Notes under the pieces: model-generated
Seen by the model: only the letters and a program-made list of their open reading frames with translations
Database searches by the model: none
What the model was told of the DNA's origin: nothing
Shown: positions 27,327-36,307 of the stretch, one piece after another
How positions within the stretch are numbered: the first letter of the stretch is position 1
How the letters are laid out: each line of letters opens with the position of its first letter
Program-made: the position numbers and the translations under genes
Source: CALFBG01 sp045110315
Lineage (GTDB): Bacteria; Bacteroidota; Bacteroidia; Chitinophagales; Saprospiraceae
Direction of reading: 5' to 3'
DNA: 49,012 nt
Assembly (NCBI GenBank): GCA_045110315.1
Contig: JBGCFY010000142.1
Location: 1-49,012, forward strand

Positions 27327-28106
27327 TCAAGCTTTTGTACAAACTATCTGATCTTTATATTTCAAATTAATGATTTTATATTTGCGCCATCCTTCGTATG
27401 GGATGCCTTCTTTATAAAAGTGTTTCAAGTTTTCAATTTTAGCTGCGGCGTTTTCATAATCACCAACAACAATCTTATGTTTCCCTATTTTGGGAATTAA
27501 AATAAATTCTCCTTCTTCGTCGATATAAATCTGTTCCACTAAAGGCCTCATAAAGTCATCTGCTAAAATATCTTTGGTTAAAGCAAATAAATCTTTTAAC
27601 ACGTGACGCTTCCGCTGATCAAACTCGGGGGTGTAGGGAGGAATATTTCCCGTAGCCACCAATACTCTCGCCGTAAAGTGTTCGGACAAAGGCATTTGTC
27701 GACCAGATTTATCCAAGTAGTAATGCTGCGTATTCTTGTCGATCAATCTTAAAATAGGCATTCGTTGAGAAACTTCAATGTTTGCTCTACTTTTAGCATC
27801 TACAAAAACGTTGGCATCCAAGATAAATGGATCTTCTTCCAATACTCGTTCTACCCGCTCCACATCTAATTGCCCCAAAGGAACGCCTTCTAAATGGTAA
27901 CCAAAATGTCTTTCAATTTTCAATCGAACATCTTGTTTATTCAGTAAGCTACTTCCATCTGGAAGATCTTTAATTGTGATCACGACTTCTGCCGTAATAG
28001 TGCTACGCTTTTTTTCGGCTGCCCAAAAGATGAATCCGATGGCCACAAAAAAAAGTGCGATCCAAAAGAGTCTTTTTAGCAATCTATTTAATTCACGTTT
28101 ATTCAT
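27327..28106 (-). CDS. ftsQ: Cell division protein FtsQ/DivIB
   Basis: A 259-residue bitopic membrane protein. I chose ATG 28106 because it gives the usual short basic tail (MNKRELNRLLKRLF), then a membrane segment (WIALFFVAIGFIFWAA) and a POTRA-like domain (SSLLNKQDVRLKIERHFG) followed by the beta domain. An ATG at 28157 would add 17 residues overlapping murC. Its first 8 bases overlap the end of murC (ATGAATAA), which implies translational coupling. It links the divisome to septal synthesis. Confidence 0.92.
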   Translation of the reverse strand: MNKRELNRLLKRLFWIALFFVAIGFIFWAAEKKRSTITAEVVITIKDLPDGSSLLNKQDVRLKIERHFGYHLEGVPLGQLDVERVERVLEEDPFILDANVFVDAKSRANIEVSQRMPILRLIDKNTQHYYLDKSGRQMPLSEHFTARVLVATGNIPPYTPEFDQRKRHVLKDLFALTKDILADDFMRPLVEQIYIDEEGEFILIPKIGKHKIVVGDYENAAAKIENLKHFYKEGIPYEGWRKYKIINLKYKDQIVCTKA

Positions 28107-29475
28107 GCACCAATTGATTTTTAATAGCAGAAACGAAAGTACCGATATCTCCAGCACCTAAGCTGATTAATACTTCAATTTCTTTTGTTTTCAAAACTGA
28201 TAATAGTTCCGCTTTTGAAACTATCCTTTTATTCTTTTGCTTCATTTGTTTCAGAATTAAATCTGAGGTTACGCCGGGAATGGCAATTTCTCTCGCTGGA
28301 TAAATATCCATTAAAAGTACCTCATCTAATTCATCTAATGCTGCCGCAAATTCCGTCGCAAAATCTTGCGTTCTACTAAAAAGATGCGGTTGAAAAATTC
28401 CCGTTACCTTTTTACCTGGAAAGAATTGCTTCGCCGCTCTAATCGCTGCTTGCAACTCTACCGGATGATGGGCATAGTCATCGACATAAACCCGCTCTGC
28501 ACTTTGGTAAACAATTTCAAACCGGCGCTTAATTCCTTTGAAAGAAGCTAATCCTTTTTTTATCATCGCTCCACTAATACCTAATTGTAAGGCGATAGTA
28601 ATCGCGGCACTCGCATTTTCGACATTATGTCGTCCCGGCAAGGGGAAGCGAATATTTTCAATTTGTTCAATCGGATTCACAAAGTTGAAAACCATGTGTC
28701 CATCACTTACTTTTATATCCTCTGCTCGATAAAGACCATCCTCTACGCCAAAGCTGCTAAAATCAATATTTCGATGTGGCATTGTATCCATATCGTTTTT
28801 GTCGTAGTTGATTGTCAAACCATTTCTCAAAAAAACTTTCCCGTTAGGTTTTACTTTTTTGGTAAATGCTTTGAAGCTATCTCGCACACTGTTTTCATTA
28901 CCATAGATATCTAGATGATCCGCATCCATCGACAAGACTAAAGCAATCTCTGGATTCAGTTGCAAAAAAGAACGATCGTATTCATCCGCTTCTGCGACGA
29001 CCCACGCTCCTGTCCCCGCGACAAAATTGGACGCAAAGTTATTTGCAATTCCACCTAAAAACGCAGTACAATCAATGCCCCCCGTTTTCAATAGATGCGC
29101 TGTAATCGTGCTCGTTGTCGTCTTACCGTGTGTCCCTGCAATCGCAATCATCCGCTTTTGCTGACTAATCATTCCTAAGACGGCTGCTCGCTTTTTGATC
29201 ACAAAATCGTGCGTTCGAAAATAAGCCAATTCAACGTTATCTTCTCCGACGGCTGGTGTATAAACCACAAGGTCAATTCCCGTAGGAATATGCTCCACCG
29301 CAGCATCGTAATGTATTGTCATACCTTCTTCGACCAACTTTTTGGTCAGGCTAGAAGCGACTTTATCGTAGCCATAAATTTCCTTTCCTTCCGTATTAAA
29401 ATATCTTGCAATGGCACTCATTCCTATTCCGCCAATTCCGATAAAATATACACTCTTAATCGCTTCTAAATTCAA
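28099..29475 (-). CDS. murC: UDP-N-acetylmuramate--L-alanine ligase
   Basis: A 458-residue ATP-dependent ligase that adds the first residue, L-Ala, to UDP-MurNAc. N-terminal UDP-binding motif GIGGIGMSAIAR, ATP loop AGTHGKTTTS, and central EADEYDRSFL, MDADHLDIYG and YVDDYAHHPVE are all present. Length is normal. It overlaps ftsQ by 8 bp and follows murG by 141 bp. Confidence 0.98.
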   Translation of the reverse strand: MNLEAIKSVYFIGIGGIGMSAIARYFNTEGKEIYGYDKVASSLTKKLVEEGMTIHYDAAVEHIPTGIDLVVYTPAVGEDNVELAYFRTHDFVIKKRAAVLGMISQQKRMIAIAGTHGKTTTSTITAHLLKTGGIDCTAFLGGIANNFASNFVAGTGAWVVAEADEYDRSFLQLNPEIALVLSMDADHLDIYGNENSVRDSFKAFTKKVKPNGKVFLRNGLTINYDKNDMDTMPHRNIDFSSFGVEDGLYRAEDIKVSDGHMVFNFVNPIEQIENIRFPLPGRHNVENASAAITIALQLGISGAMIKKGLASFKGIKRRFEIVYQSAERVYVDDYAHHPVELQAAIRAAKQFFPGKKVTGIFQPHLFSRTQDFATEFAAALDELDEVLLMDIYPAREIAIPGVTSDLILKQMKQKNKRIVSKAELLSVLKTKEIEVLISLGAGDIGTFVSAIKNQLVHE

Positions 29476-29616
29476 TTTTTTAGTTTTTGCTACTAATTTG
29501 TTACTTAATTTTTCTAAATCAAAGAACTAAAATTAGTCTACTAACATATTTTTATTTCAAATTATATGCCGTTTTTTATTATATGTATACTTCTGTTTTA
29601 AATTAACTTATATTCC

Positions 29617-30723
29617 CTAGCTTCCAAGCCTGTTGGGAACGAGTTTTAAAATCTCATTTACAATTTCATTACTGGCTGCTGGTTTTGCCAAAGTTGTAAT
29701 ATTCTTAGCTAATTTTTCTTGCATTATTTCATTATCCAATAAGGATAAAGCTTTCATAATCATATCATTAGCACAATCTTTATCTTTAACCAATATTGCG
29801 GCATCTGCCTCGACTAAGGCTTTAGCATTCATCGTTTGGTGATCCTCCGCCACATTCGGAGAAGGCACTAAAATCGCAGTTTTGCCCAAAAGACTTAATT
29901 CTGAAATTGTTAGTGCTCCTGCTCGACAAATGACCACATCTGCCATTGCGTAAGCTAAATCCATCCGATCAATAAAGGCTTTCACCACTACATTTGGCAA
30001 CTTTGCCGTAGCGGAAGTGCGAAACTCCTCGATATAAAGTTTGCCCGCTTGCCAAAGAATCTGCACTTCATCTTGTTCAGCAATTAAGTCGGCATTAGCC
30101 AGCATGGCATCATTCAAACTTCTCGCTCCTAAGCTTCCTCCGAAGAGAAAAATCGTTTTTTTCGTTGGGTCAAGCTCATAATATTCGTAAGCGGCTTTCC
30201 GCTTAGCTGCTGTAATTTCAATATCCTGTCGTACTGGATTTCCTGTACGCACAATTTTATTTTTTGGAAAGTATCGTTCCATGCGATCGTAAGCAACACA
30301 AATCGTGTTTACCTCTTTGGCTAATAAGCGATTTGTAATTCCCGGATACGAATTCTGCTCTTGTATGAGCGTTGGAATTCCTTTCCAAGTGGCTACTTTC
30401 AAGGTTGGTCCACTCGCGAACCCTCCTACTCCGATCACCACTGCCGGTTGAAACCGTTGTAAGATCCGATATGCTTTCCACAAACTGCTCAGCAATTTGA
30501 AAGGAAAAGCTAAATTCCTTGTTGTCAATTTTCGATGGAAACCGCTGATCCAAAGACCTTCGATTTCGTATCCCGCTTTTGGGACTTTCTCCATTTCTAT
30601 TTTTCCTTCTGCGCCAACAAATAGCACCTCAAGATTTGGTATCCTTTCTTTTAAAGCATTCGCAATTGCAATTGCTGGAAAAATATGTCCGCCCGAACCA
30701 CCACCACTGATAATTACTTTCAT
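29617..30723 (-). CDS. murG: UDP-GlcNAc transferase to lipid I
   Basis: A 368-residue GT28 enzyme that makes lipid II at the inner face of the membrane. The N-terminal glycine loop GGGSGGHIFPA, the second loop FGGSLGARSLN, and the donor-site region ICRAGALTISELSLLGK with VPSPNVAEDHQ are intact. Its start lies 2 bp after the ftsW stop, showing close coupling of the two. Confidence 0.98.
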   Translation of the reverse strand: MKVIISGGGSGGHIFPAIAIANALKERIPNLEVLFVGAEGKIEMEKVPKAGYEIEGLWISGFHRKLTTRNLAFPFKLLSSLWKAYRILQRFQPAVVIGVGGFASGPTLKVATWKGIPTLIQEQNSYPGITNRLLAKEVNTICVAYDRMERYFPKNKIVRTGNPVRQDIEITAAKRKAAYEYYELDPTKKTIFLFGGSLGARSLNDAMLANADLIAEQDEVQILWQAGKLYIEEFRTSATAKLPNVVVKAFIDRMDLAYAMADVVICRAGALTISELSLLGKTAILVPSPNVAEDHQTMNAKALVEADAAILVKDKDCANDMIMKALSLLDNEIMQEKLAKNITTLAKPAASNEIVNEILKLVPNRLGS

Positions 30724-30725
30724 TT

Positions 30726-31862
30726 CTAAGTAGTTGTCTTTTCGATGTATCGGCTCACACTCAGGATCATCCCGAAAGCGATACTAGAAAACAAATAAGA
30801 CGTTCCTCCCATACTAATCAGTGGTAAAGTCAAACCAGTAACCGGTACTAAATCGACCGAAACTGCCATATTCGCCAAAGCTTGAATAACGATACTAACG
30901 CCTAATCCAACGACCAGCATTGCACCAAAAGCTTTTGGACTACGTGTCACGATACTTACCACTCTAAAAAATAAGAGCACATATAAGGTCAAGATGACAA
31001 ATCCACCAAATAAGCCATATTCCTCACAGATAATACTATAAATATAATCTGAAAAGGGAGCAGGTAAGTGATTCCGTTGAATACTGTTCCCTGGTCCTAA
31101 GCCAAAAAATGATCCTTCCGCAATTGCAATTTTTGCTTGTTGCGTTTGGAAATCTCCGTCACTGTTGGTCATAAATTCTTGTACCCGTGAAATCCAAGTA
31201 CCAGAACGAACAATATCGGGATAGAGATGTCCAATGATAATCAGAAAAGCAAATACGACAACTCCTAAAAAAAACAACAGGATAATGTATTTCATGTCTA
31301 CCCTTCCGATAAACATCATGATTAAACAAGTCGTAAACAACATCAAGGCAGAAGATAAATCTGCCGGAGCAATCAGTCCACAGATAATCAAGATCGGTAC
31401 AATGATTGGTAAAAAGGCACTGTTAAAATCTTTGATGTATTCCTGTTTCGAAGAAATTGCCCTTGCTACATAAATCACCAGCGCCATCTTCGCAAAGTCA
31501 GAGGTCTGAAACGTCATTCGCAACACTGGGATTTCTATCCAACGTCGTGCATCATTCATCTCAATCCCAAAGGCTAAAGTATATACCAACAGAGGTATCG
31601 AGAGCAGCAAGAGTACTGGAGCAATCCTCGAATACTGGGTATAGTGTAACAAATAGCAAATGTAGGTTAAGAACAAGCCAAAAGCGACGAAAGCAAATTG
31701 CTTCAACAGATAAAATTCTGTATTTCCACCTTGATGCTTGTAGGCCAACGTTCCCGTCGAGCTATACACTGCTAAAATCGAGACAATCGCTAGAATGGCT
31801 ACTACCATCCAGATCGTACGATCTCCCCGTAATTCAGCATAAATTCTAGTACCTAAGGACAT
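30726..31862 (-). CDS. ftsW: Septal peptidoglycan polymerase FtsW (SEDS family)
   Basis: A 378-residue multi-pass protein with about ten hydrophobic segments and SEDS motifs (ARRWIEIPVLRMTFQTSDFAK, GPGNSIQRNHLPAPFSDYIYSIICEEYG, VTGLTLPLISMGGTSYL). Position between murD and murG is the usual dcw place of ftsW rather than rodA. With the FtsI of this cluster it would form the septal glycan-strand polymerase. Confidence 0.97.
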   Translation of the reverse strand: MSLGTRIYAELRGDRTIWMVVAILAIVSILAVYSSTGTLAYKHQGGNTEFYLLKQFAFVAFGLFLTYICYLLHYTQYSRIAPVLLLLSIPLLVYTLAFGIEMNDARRWIEIPVLRMTFQTSDFAKMALVIYVARAISSKQEYIKDFNSAFLPIIVPILIICGLIAPADLSSALMLFTTCLIMMFIGRVDMKYIILLFFLGVVVFAFLIIIGHLYPDIVRSGTWISRVQEFMTNSDGDFQTQQAKIAIAEGSFFGLGPGNSIQRNHLPAPFSDYIYSIICEEYGLFGGFVILTLYVLLFFRVVSIVTRSPKAFGAMLVVGLGVSIVIQALANMAVSVDLVPVTGLTLPLISMGGTSYLFSSIAFGMILSVSRYIEKTTT

Positions 31863-31888
31863 AAACTATTTTTCAAATGATAAACTTA

Positions 31889-33193
31889 TTATAAGGCATT
31901 AACTGCCGCTTTAAACTGATCTCCACGTGCAGCAAAGTTTTTAAACAAATCAAAACTTGCACAAGCGGGTGACAATAATACTACATCTCCAGAAACTGCG
32001 TACTTTTTTGCTAACCGTACCGCTTCCACTGCGTCCTGTGTTTCTTCCATGATTTTGACGAAGGGCGAAAACGTTTCCAATAGTTTAGTATTATCTAAGC
32101 CCAAGCAAATCATAACTTTTACTTTTTCTTCTACTAAAGCGAGCAAGGATTCGTAATCATTACCTTTATCCTGCCCGCCCATGATCATTACGATCGGTCT
32201 TTCCATTGCTTTCAAAGCGAAATAAACGGCATCTACATTGGTTGCTTTACTGTCGTTTATATAGCTAATGCCATCTATCTCTCTCACCATTTCCATCCGA
32301 TGCGGGACACTTACAAAACTTTCCAAAGCACTTTGAATTAACGTATCGTTCACTCCGTAATGTTTTGCCACTTTAATCGCACATCTAGCATTAAATCTAT
32401 TATGTGGCCCCTTTAGGCTACAATTTCGCAAATCAATTCGGAGCGCTTCGGTTACTTGCAAATAAGGCGCATCATAACTTTCTGCTCCGATGGGCAACGG
32501 TTGAGCTACCACCCGATTAGTTGCCATAAAATCGACGATACGTTGATCCTCATTATTATAAATAAAAAGGTCTGTTGCTTTTTGATTAAGGGTAATTCTA
32601 AACTTTGACGCCGTATATTTCTCCATTTGATAATCATAGCGATCTAAGTGATCGGGAGTAATATTGAGGAGCAGGGCTACCTCGGGTCGAAAGCTTATAA
32701 TGCCGTCTAATTGGAAGCTACTTAATTCCAGAACGTAATACGCTCTGCAATTTTGGGTAAGTAGTCGGGCAAAACTATAACCGACATTTCCTCCCATAGC
32801 AACGTCCAATCCAGCAGTGTGGAGTAGATGATAGGTAAGATTTGTAGTAGTCGTTTTCCCATTGCTTCCAGTAATCGCAATTACCGTCGCATCGTCAATA
32901 AATCTAAAAGCAAATTCAATTTCAGAAATCACTGGAATCCCTTCCTCTTTAATCCGCGTAACAATCGGAACAGTATCTGGAATTCCTGGGCTTTTGATAA
33001 CTTCCCCTGCTTTTAAAATTCTCTCTGTTGTATGTTGTTTTTCCTCGTAAGGAATTTTATTTTCTTCTAACTCAGTTTTATAATTTGGTGCAATCGCTCC
33101 AAAATCGGAAACAAAAACCGTATAGCCTTTTTGTTGGGCTAGTAGTGCTGCTCCTAGACCGCTTTCTCCGGCACCAAGAATTACAATGTTCAT
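31889..33193 (-). CDS. murD: UDP-MurNAc-L-alanine--D-glutamate ligase
   Basis: A 434-residue Mur ligase adding D-Glu. Residues 1-10 (MNIVILGAGESG) begin the UDP-binding fold; ATP loop ITGSNGKTTTTNL, NITPDHLDRY, and INDSKATNVDAV in the C-terminal half match MurD. It starts 27 bp after mraY and ends 26 bp before ftsW. Confidence 0.98.
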   Translation of the reverse strand: MNIVILGAGESGLGAALLAQQKGYTVFVSDFGAIAPNYKTELEENKIPYEEKQHTTERILKAGEVIKSPGIPDTVPIVTRIKEEGIPVISEIEFAFRFIDDATVIAITGSNGKTTTTNLTYHLLHTAGLDVAMGGNVGYSFARLLTQNCRAYYVLELSSFQLDGIISFRPEVALLLNITPDHLDRYDYQMEKYTASKFRITLNQKATDLFIYNNEDQRIVDFMATNRVVAQPLPIGAESYDAPYLQVTEALRIDLRNCSLKGPHNRFNARCAIKVAKHYGVNDTLIQSALESFVSVPHRMEMVREIDGISYINDSKATNVDAVYFALKAMERPIVMIMGGQDKGNDYESLLALVEEKVKVMICLGLDNTKLLETFSPFVKIMEETQDAVEAVRLAKKYAVSGDVVLLSPACASFDLFKNFAARGDQFKAAVNAL

Positions 33194-33220
33194 GAGTTAG
33201 CTTTTAAACACACTAATCTC

Positions 33221-34468
33221 TTAGCGGATTTTCAAAGTAATAATAGTTAATACTGCCAATAAAATCCCTACGATCCAAAATCGAGTTACGATTTTCGCTT
33301 CGGGGATTCCTTTCTTTTGGTAGTGATGATGAAGCGGCGACATCAAAAAAATACGTCGACCTTCACCGTGTTTCTTTCTTGTATATTTAAAATACGATAC
33401 CTGCAGAATGACAGAAAGATTTTCAACTAAGAATATGCCACACAATATTGGTATCAATAATTCTTGTCTAATTAAAATGGCTAACGCAGCGATAATCGCT
33501 CCTAAGGTCAAACTTCCCGTATCGCCCATAAAAATTTGTGCGGGGTAAGAATTGTACCAAAGAAAACCAATACAAGCTCCCAAGAAACAAGCAGAGAAAA
33601 TAACTAACTCTTGCGTTCCCGGCAGGAAGAGAATTCCTAGGTAATCTGCAGCGATCGAGTTTCCAGAGACGTACGCCAGTACCCCTAAAGTCGCTCCAAT
33701 GATCGCGCTTACTCCCGTCGCTAAACCATCTAGCCCATCCGTTAAATTGGCGGCATTCGACACTGCCGTTACCACCAAAATTACCAAGGGAATAAAAATT
33801 AACCAAGCTAAATCCTGTGCGCGTTGCTTACTCAGAAAGGGCAAGAAGTTCGCGTAGTCAAGTTCATTTCCTTTTCTAAACGGTACGTTGGTCAAGGTCG
33901 TTTTTGGATAAGCCATCAATTGCTCTTCTCCTTTTACATTTACCATTTTCAAATCCACATCCGTAAAGCCTTTTTCTTGGGCTACGGAGGGATGCATTCT
34001 GACTCTGATGTCATCATGAGAAAGCATTACTACGCCGATCAACAATCCTAGAACAACCTGCCCTAAGATTTTAAATCGACCTTTCAAGCCTTCTTTATCC
34101 TTTTTAAATACTTTTATATAATCATCAATAAATCCAATAATTCCCATCCAGCAGGTAGCTACTAACATGAGAATGATGTAAATATTATCCAATACTTTTC
34201 CTACGAGTAAACAAGGAATAATAATGGCCATGATGATAATGACACCCCCCATCGTCGGGGTACCTTCTTTTTCTTTTTGTCCTTTCAATCCCAGATCTCT
34301 AACGGTTTCTCCAATTTGTAATCGTTGTAAGTAATCAATAATTTTCTTACCGAAAATCATGGAGATCAAGAGGGATAAAATAATAGCTAAGCCAGCACGA
34401 AATGTGATGTATTCGAATAAGCGGATGATGGTCTCATCGCCTGATAATTTGGCAAGGTAATATAGCAT
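33221..34468 (-). CDS. mraY: Phospho-MurNAc-pentapeptide transferase
   Basis: A 415-residue integral membrane enzyme that joins the UDP-MurNAc-pentapeptide to undecaprenyl phosphate. Catalytic strings GFIDDYIKV, NAANLTDGLDGLATG and FMGDTGSL, and the C-terminal SPLHHHYQKKG, are intact. A soluble insert at about 150-220 (RMHPSVAQEKGFTDVD onwards) is typical of Bacteroidota MraY. It follows murE by 130 bp, where murF would sit in many other phyla. Confidence 0.98.
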   Translation of the reverse strand: MLYYLAKLSGDETIIRLFEYITFRAGLAIILSLLISMIFGKKIIDYLQRLQIGETVRDLGLKGQKEKEGTPTMGGVIIIMAIIIPCLLVGKVLDNIYIILMLVATCWMGIIGFIDDYIKVFKKDKEGLKGRFKILGQVVLGLLIGVVMLSHDDIRVRMHPSVAQEKGFTDVDLKMVNVKGEEQLMAYPKTTLTNVPFRKGNELDYANFLPFLSKQRAQDLAWLIFIPLVILVVTAVSNAANLTDGLDGLATGVSAIIGATLGVLAYVSGNSIAADYLGILFLPGTQELVIFSACFLGACIGFLWYNSYPAQIFMGDTGSLTLGAIIAALAILIRQELLIPILCGIFLVENLSVILQVSYFKYTRKKHGEGRRIFLMSPLHHHYQKKGIPEAKIVTRFWIVGILLAVLTIITLKIR

Positions 34469-34598
34469 TTTTCCCTTCTTAAATTTTCTCGTTAGTCCTT
34501 TTAATGTTGATAGTATTTACAGCAGGCAACATAAGTTGCCCGCTGCAAACTGTTCAAATGAATCTGAGAATGATAATAGTCTTTCTGCAACGAGTGCA

Positions 34599-36056
34599 TC
34601 AAGACATTAATTCTTGTTTTAATATTTCTTTATCATCAAAGGAGTGTTTTACTCCATTTATTTCTTGATAGTTCTCGTGACCTTTACCGGCTACTAAAAT
34701 GATATCTCCAGCTTTAGCTAAACGGCAAGCTGTACGAATAGCTTGTAAACGATCTGCAATGGTAAGCACTTTAGCTTGAGCGTCCCGCGGGATTCCCTTT
34801 TCCATTTCTTCAATAATCGCAAGTGGATTTTCTGTCCGTGGATTATCTGAAGTGATTACAATTTGATCGCTGTATCGACAAGCAACTGCCGCCATGATCG
34901 GTCTTTTCGTCCGATCTCTATCTCCTCCACATCCAACTACCGTCAAAATGTTTTCGGTTCCTTTTCTGAGTTGATCGATAGTCGTCAGTACTTTTTCTAA
35001 CGCATCGGGTGTATGTGCATAATCTACAATCCCGATAATTTTTCGTTGTGGTTCGATGAGATAATCAAATCGTCCCGCTGCCGCTTTCAAACGACTTAAG
35101 GCGACGAGTGTCTCCGTTTTTTCCATGCCTAGCAAAATCGCGGTGGCGTATACTGCTAAGGTATTATAAGCATTAAAAGTTCCAATCAGTCTTCCAAAAA
35201 ATTCTTGCCCATCAATTTCTAGATGCAAACCATTCAAGCTATTATCTAAAATTTTAGCTTTGAAATCAGTCAAGCTTTGTAAGCTGTAATAATGAATCGC
35301 CGCAGCAGTATTTTGTACCATTACAGGTCCTCTTTTGTCATCTTTGTTGCTCAGCGCAAATGCCGTAGCGGGCAACTCATCAAAAAACCTCTTTTTAGCA
35401 AAGATGTATGCTTTAAAAGTTTCGTGATAATCTAAATGATCGTGTGACATATTCGTAAAAACGCCACCTGCAAAAGTTAACCCTGCAATCCGACGCTGAT
35501 CAATGGCATGTGAACTCACTTCCATAAAAACAAAATCACAAGCTGCATCGTGCATCTCTTTCAGTAAAGCATTCAAGCTAACCGCATCCGGTGTTGTGTG
35601 CGTAGCCGGAATGACTTCCTTTCCAATTCGATTTTCTACCGTTGACAATAAACCAGTTTTGTAGCCCAACTCGGTGAAGAGTTCGTACAACAAACTAGCC
35701 GTCGTCGTTTTTCCATTCGTTCCAGTAATCCCTACCAACTTCATTTTTCCCGAAGGATGGTCATAAAAGTTAGCGGATAATAACCCGAGTGCTTCCGCAC
35801 TATCGGGGACCTTCAAATAAGTAACCTCTGTTTCAAAGTGTGAGGGCAGTGCTTCGCAAACAATTGTGTTTGCACCAGACTGAATGGCTTTTTCAATGAA
35901 GCGATGACCGTCGGCTTGCGTTCCTCTAATAGCGACGAATAAGCTACCTTTGACTACCTTTCGAGAGTCAAAGACAATTCCTTCGATGCGTTTTGTGTGC
36001 TCGCCGATAGTCTCACTTACGTTCAGTTTAGTTAATATGTCTTTCAGTATTTGCAA
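34599..36056 (-). CDS. murE: UDP-MurNAc-tripeptide ligase MurE (meso-DAP type)
   Basis: A 485-residue ligase adding the third stem residue. ATP loop GITGTNGKTTTASLLYE and the diamino-acid motif DNPR at residues 404-407 (SDNPRTENP) are present. DNPR indicates meso-diaminopimelate rather than L-lysine. MSHDHLDYH and VDYAHTPDALE complete the Mur ligase signature. It follows ftsI after a 251-bp gap. Confidence 0.97.
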   Translation of the reverse strand: MQILKDILTKLNVSETIGEHTKRIEGIVFDSRKVVKGSLFVAIRGTQADGHRFIEKAIQSGANTIVCEALPSHFETEVTYLKVPDSAEALGLLSANFYDHPSGKMKLVGITGTNGKTTTASLLYELFTELGYKTGLLSTVENRIGKEVIPATHTTPDAVSLNALLKEMHDAACDFVFMEVSSHAIDQRRIAGLTFAGGVFTNMSHDHLDYHETFKAYIFAKKRFFDELPATAFALSNKDDKRGPVMVQNTAAAIHYYSLQSLTDFKAKILDNSLNGLHLEIDGQEFFGRLIGTFNAYNTLAVYATAILLGMEKTETLVALSRLKAAAGRFDYLIEPQRKIIGIVDYAHTPDALEKVLTTIDQLRKGTENILTVVGCGGDRDRTKRPIMAAVACRYSDQIVITSDNPRTENPLAIIEEMEKGIPRDAQAKVLTIADRLQAIRTACRLAKAGDIILVAGKGHENYQEINGVKHSFDDKEILKQELMS

Positions 36057-36307
36057 AGTATTAACTAATTTTTAATAGTGTTTCAAAAAATTTAGTGCTC
36101 AAGTCAATCATTGTAAACAATCATTTTTTCAGGCACTTTTAGTGTTTTAATAGTGTGACGGGTAAACGTCTTTTTTGTTAACTAGCGAAATGTCATCTTT
36201 CCCGTAAGGATTAATTTTTTACCGCTAGTCTTTTTTATAGTGTTATAGTCTGTTACTTATTCTTTTTGATGCTTTGACTAATCATCAGATAGTCTAAGCG
36301 TGTTCTT

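Noticed and set aside
31457..31849. Open frame of 130 codons on the plus strand
   Set aside because: Antisense to ftsW, low-complexity Ser/Arg-rich translation; a shadow of the real gene.
33468..33806. Open frame of 112 codons on the minus strand
   Set aside because: Same strand but another frame within mraY; mraY has all catalytic motifs, so this is a shadow.
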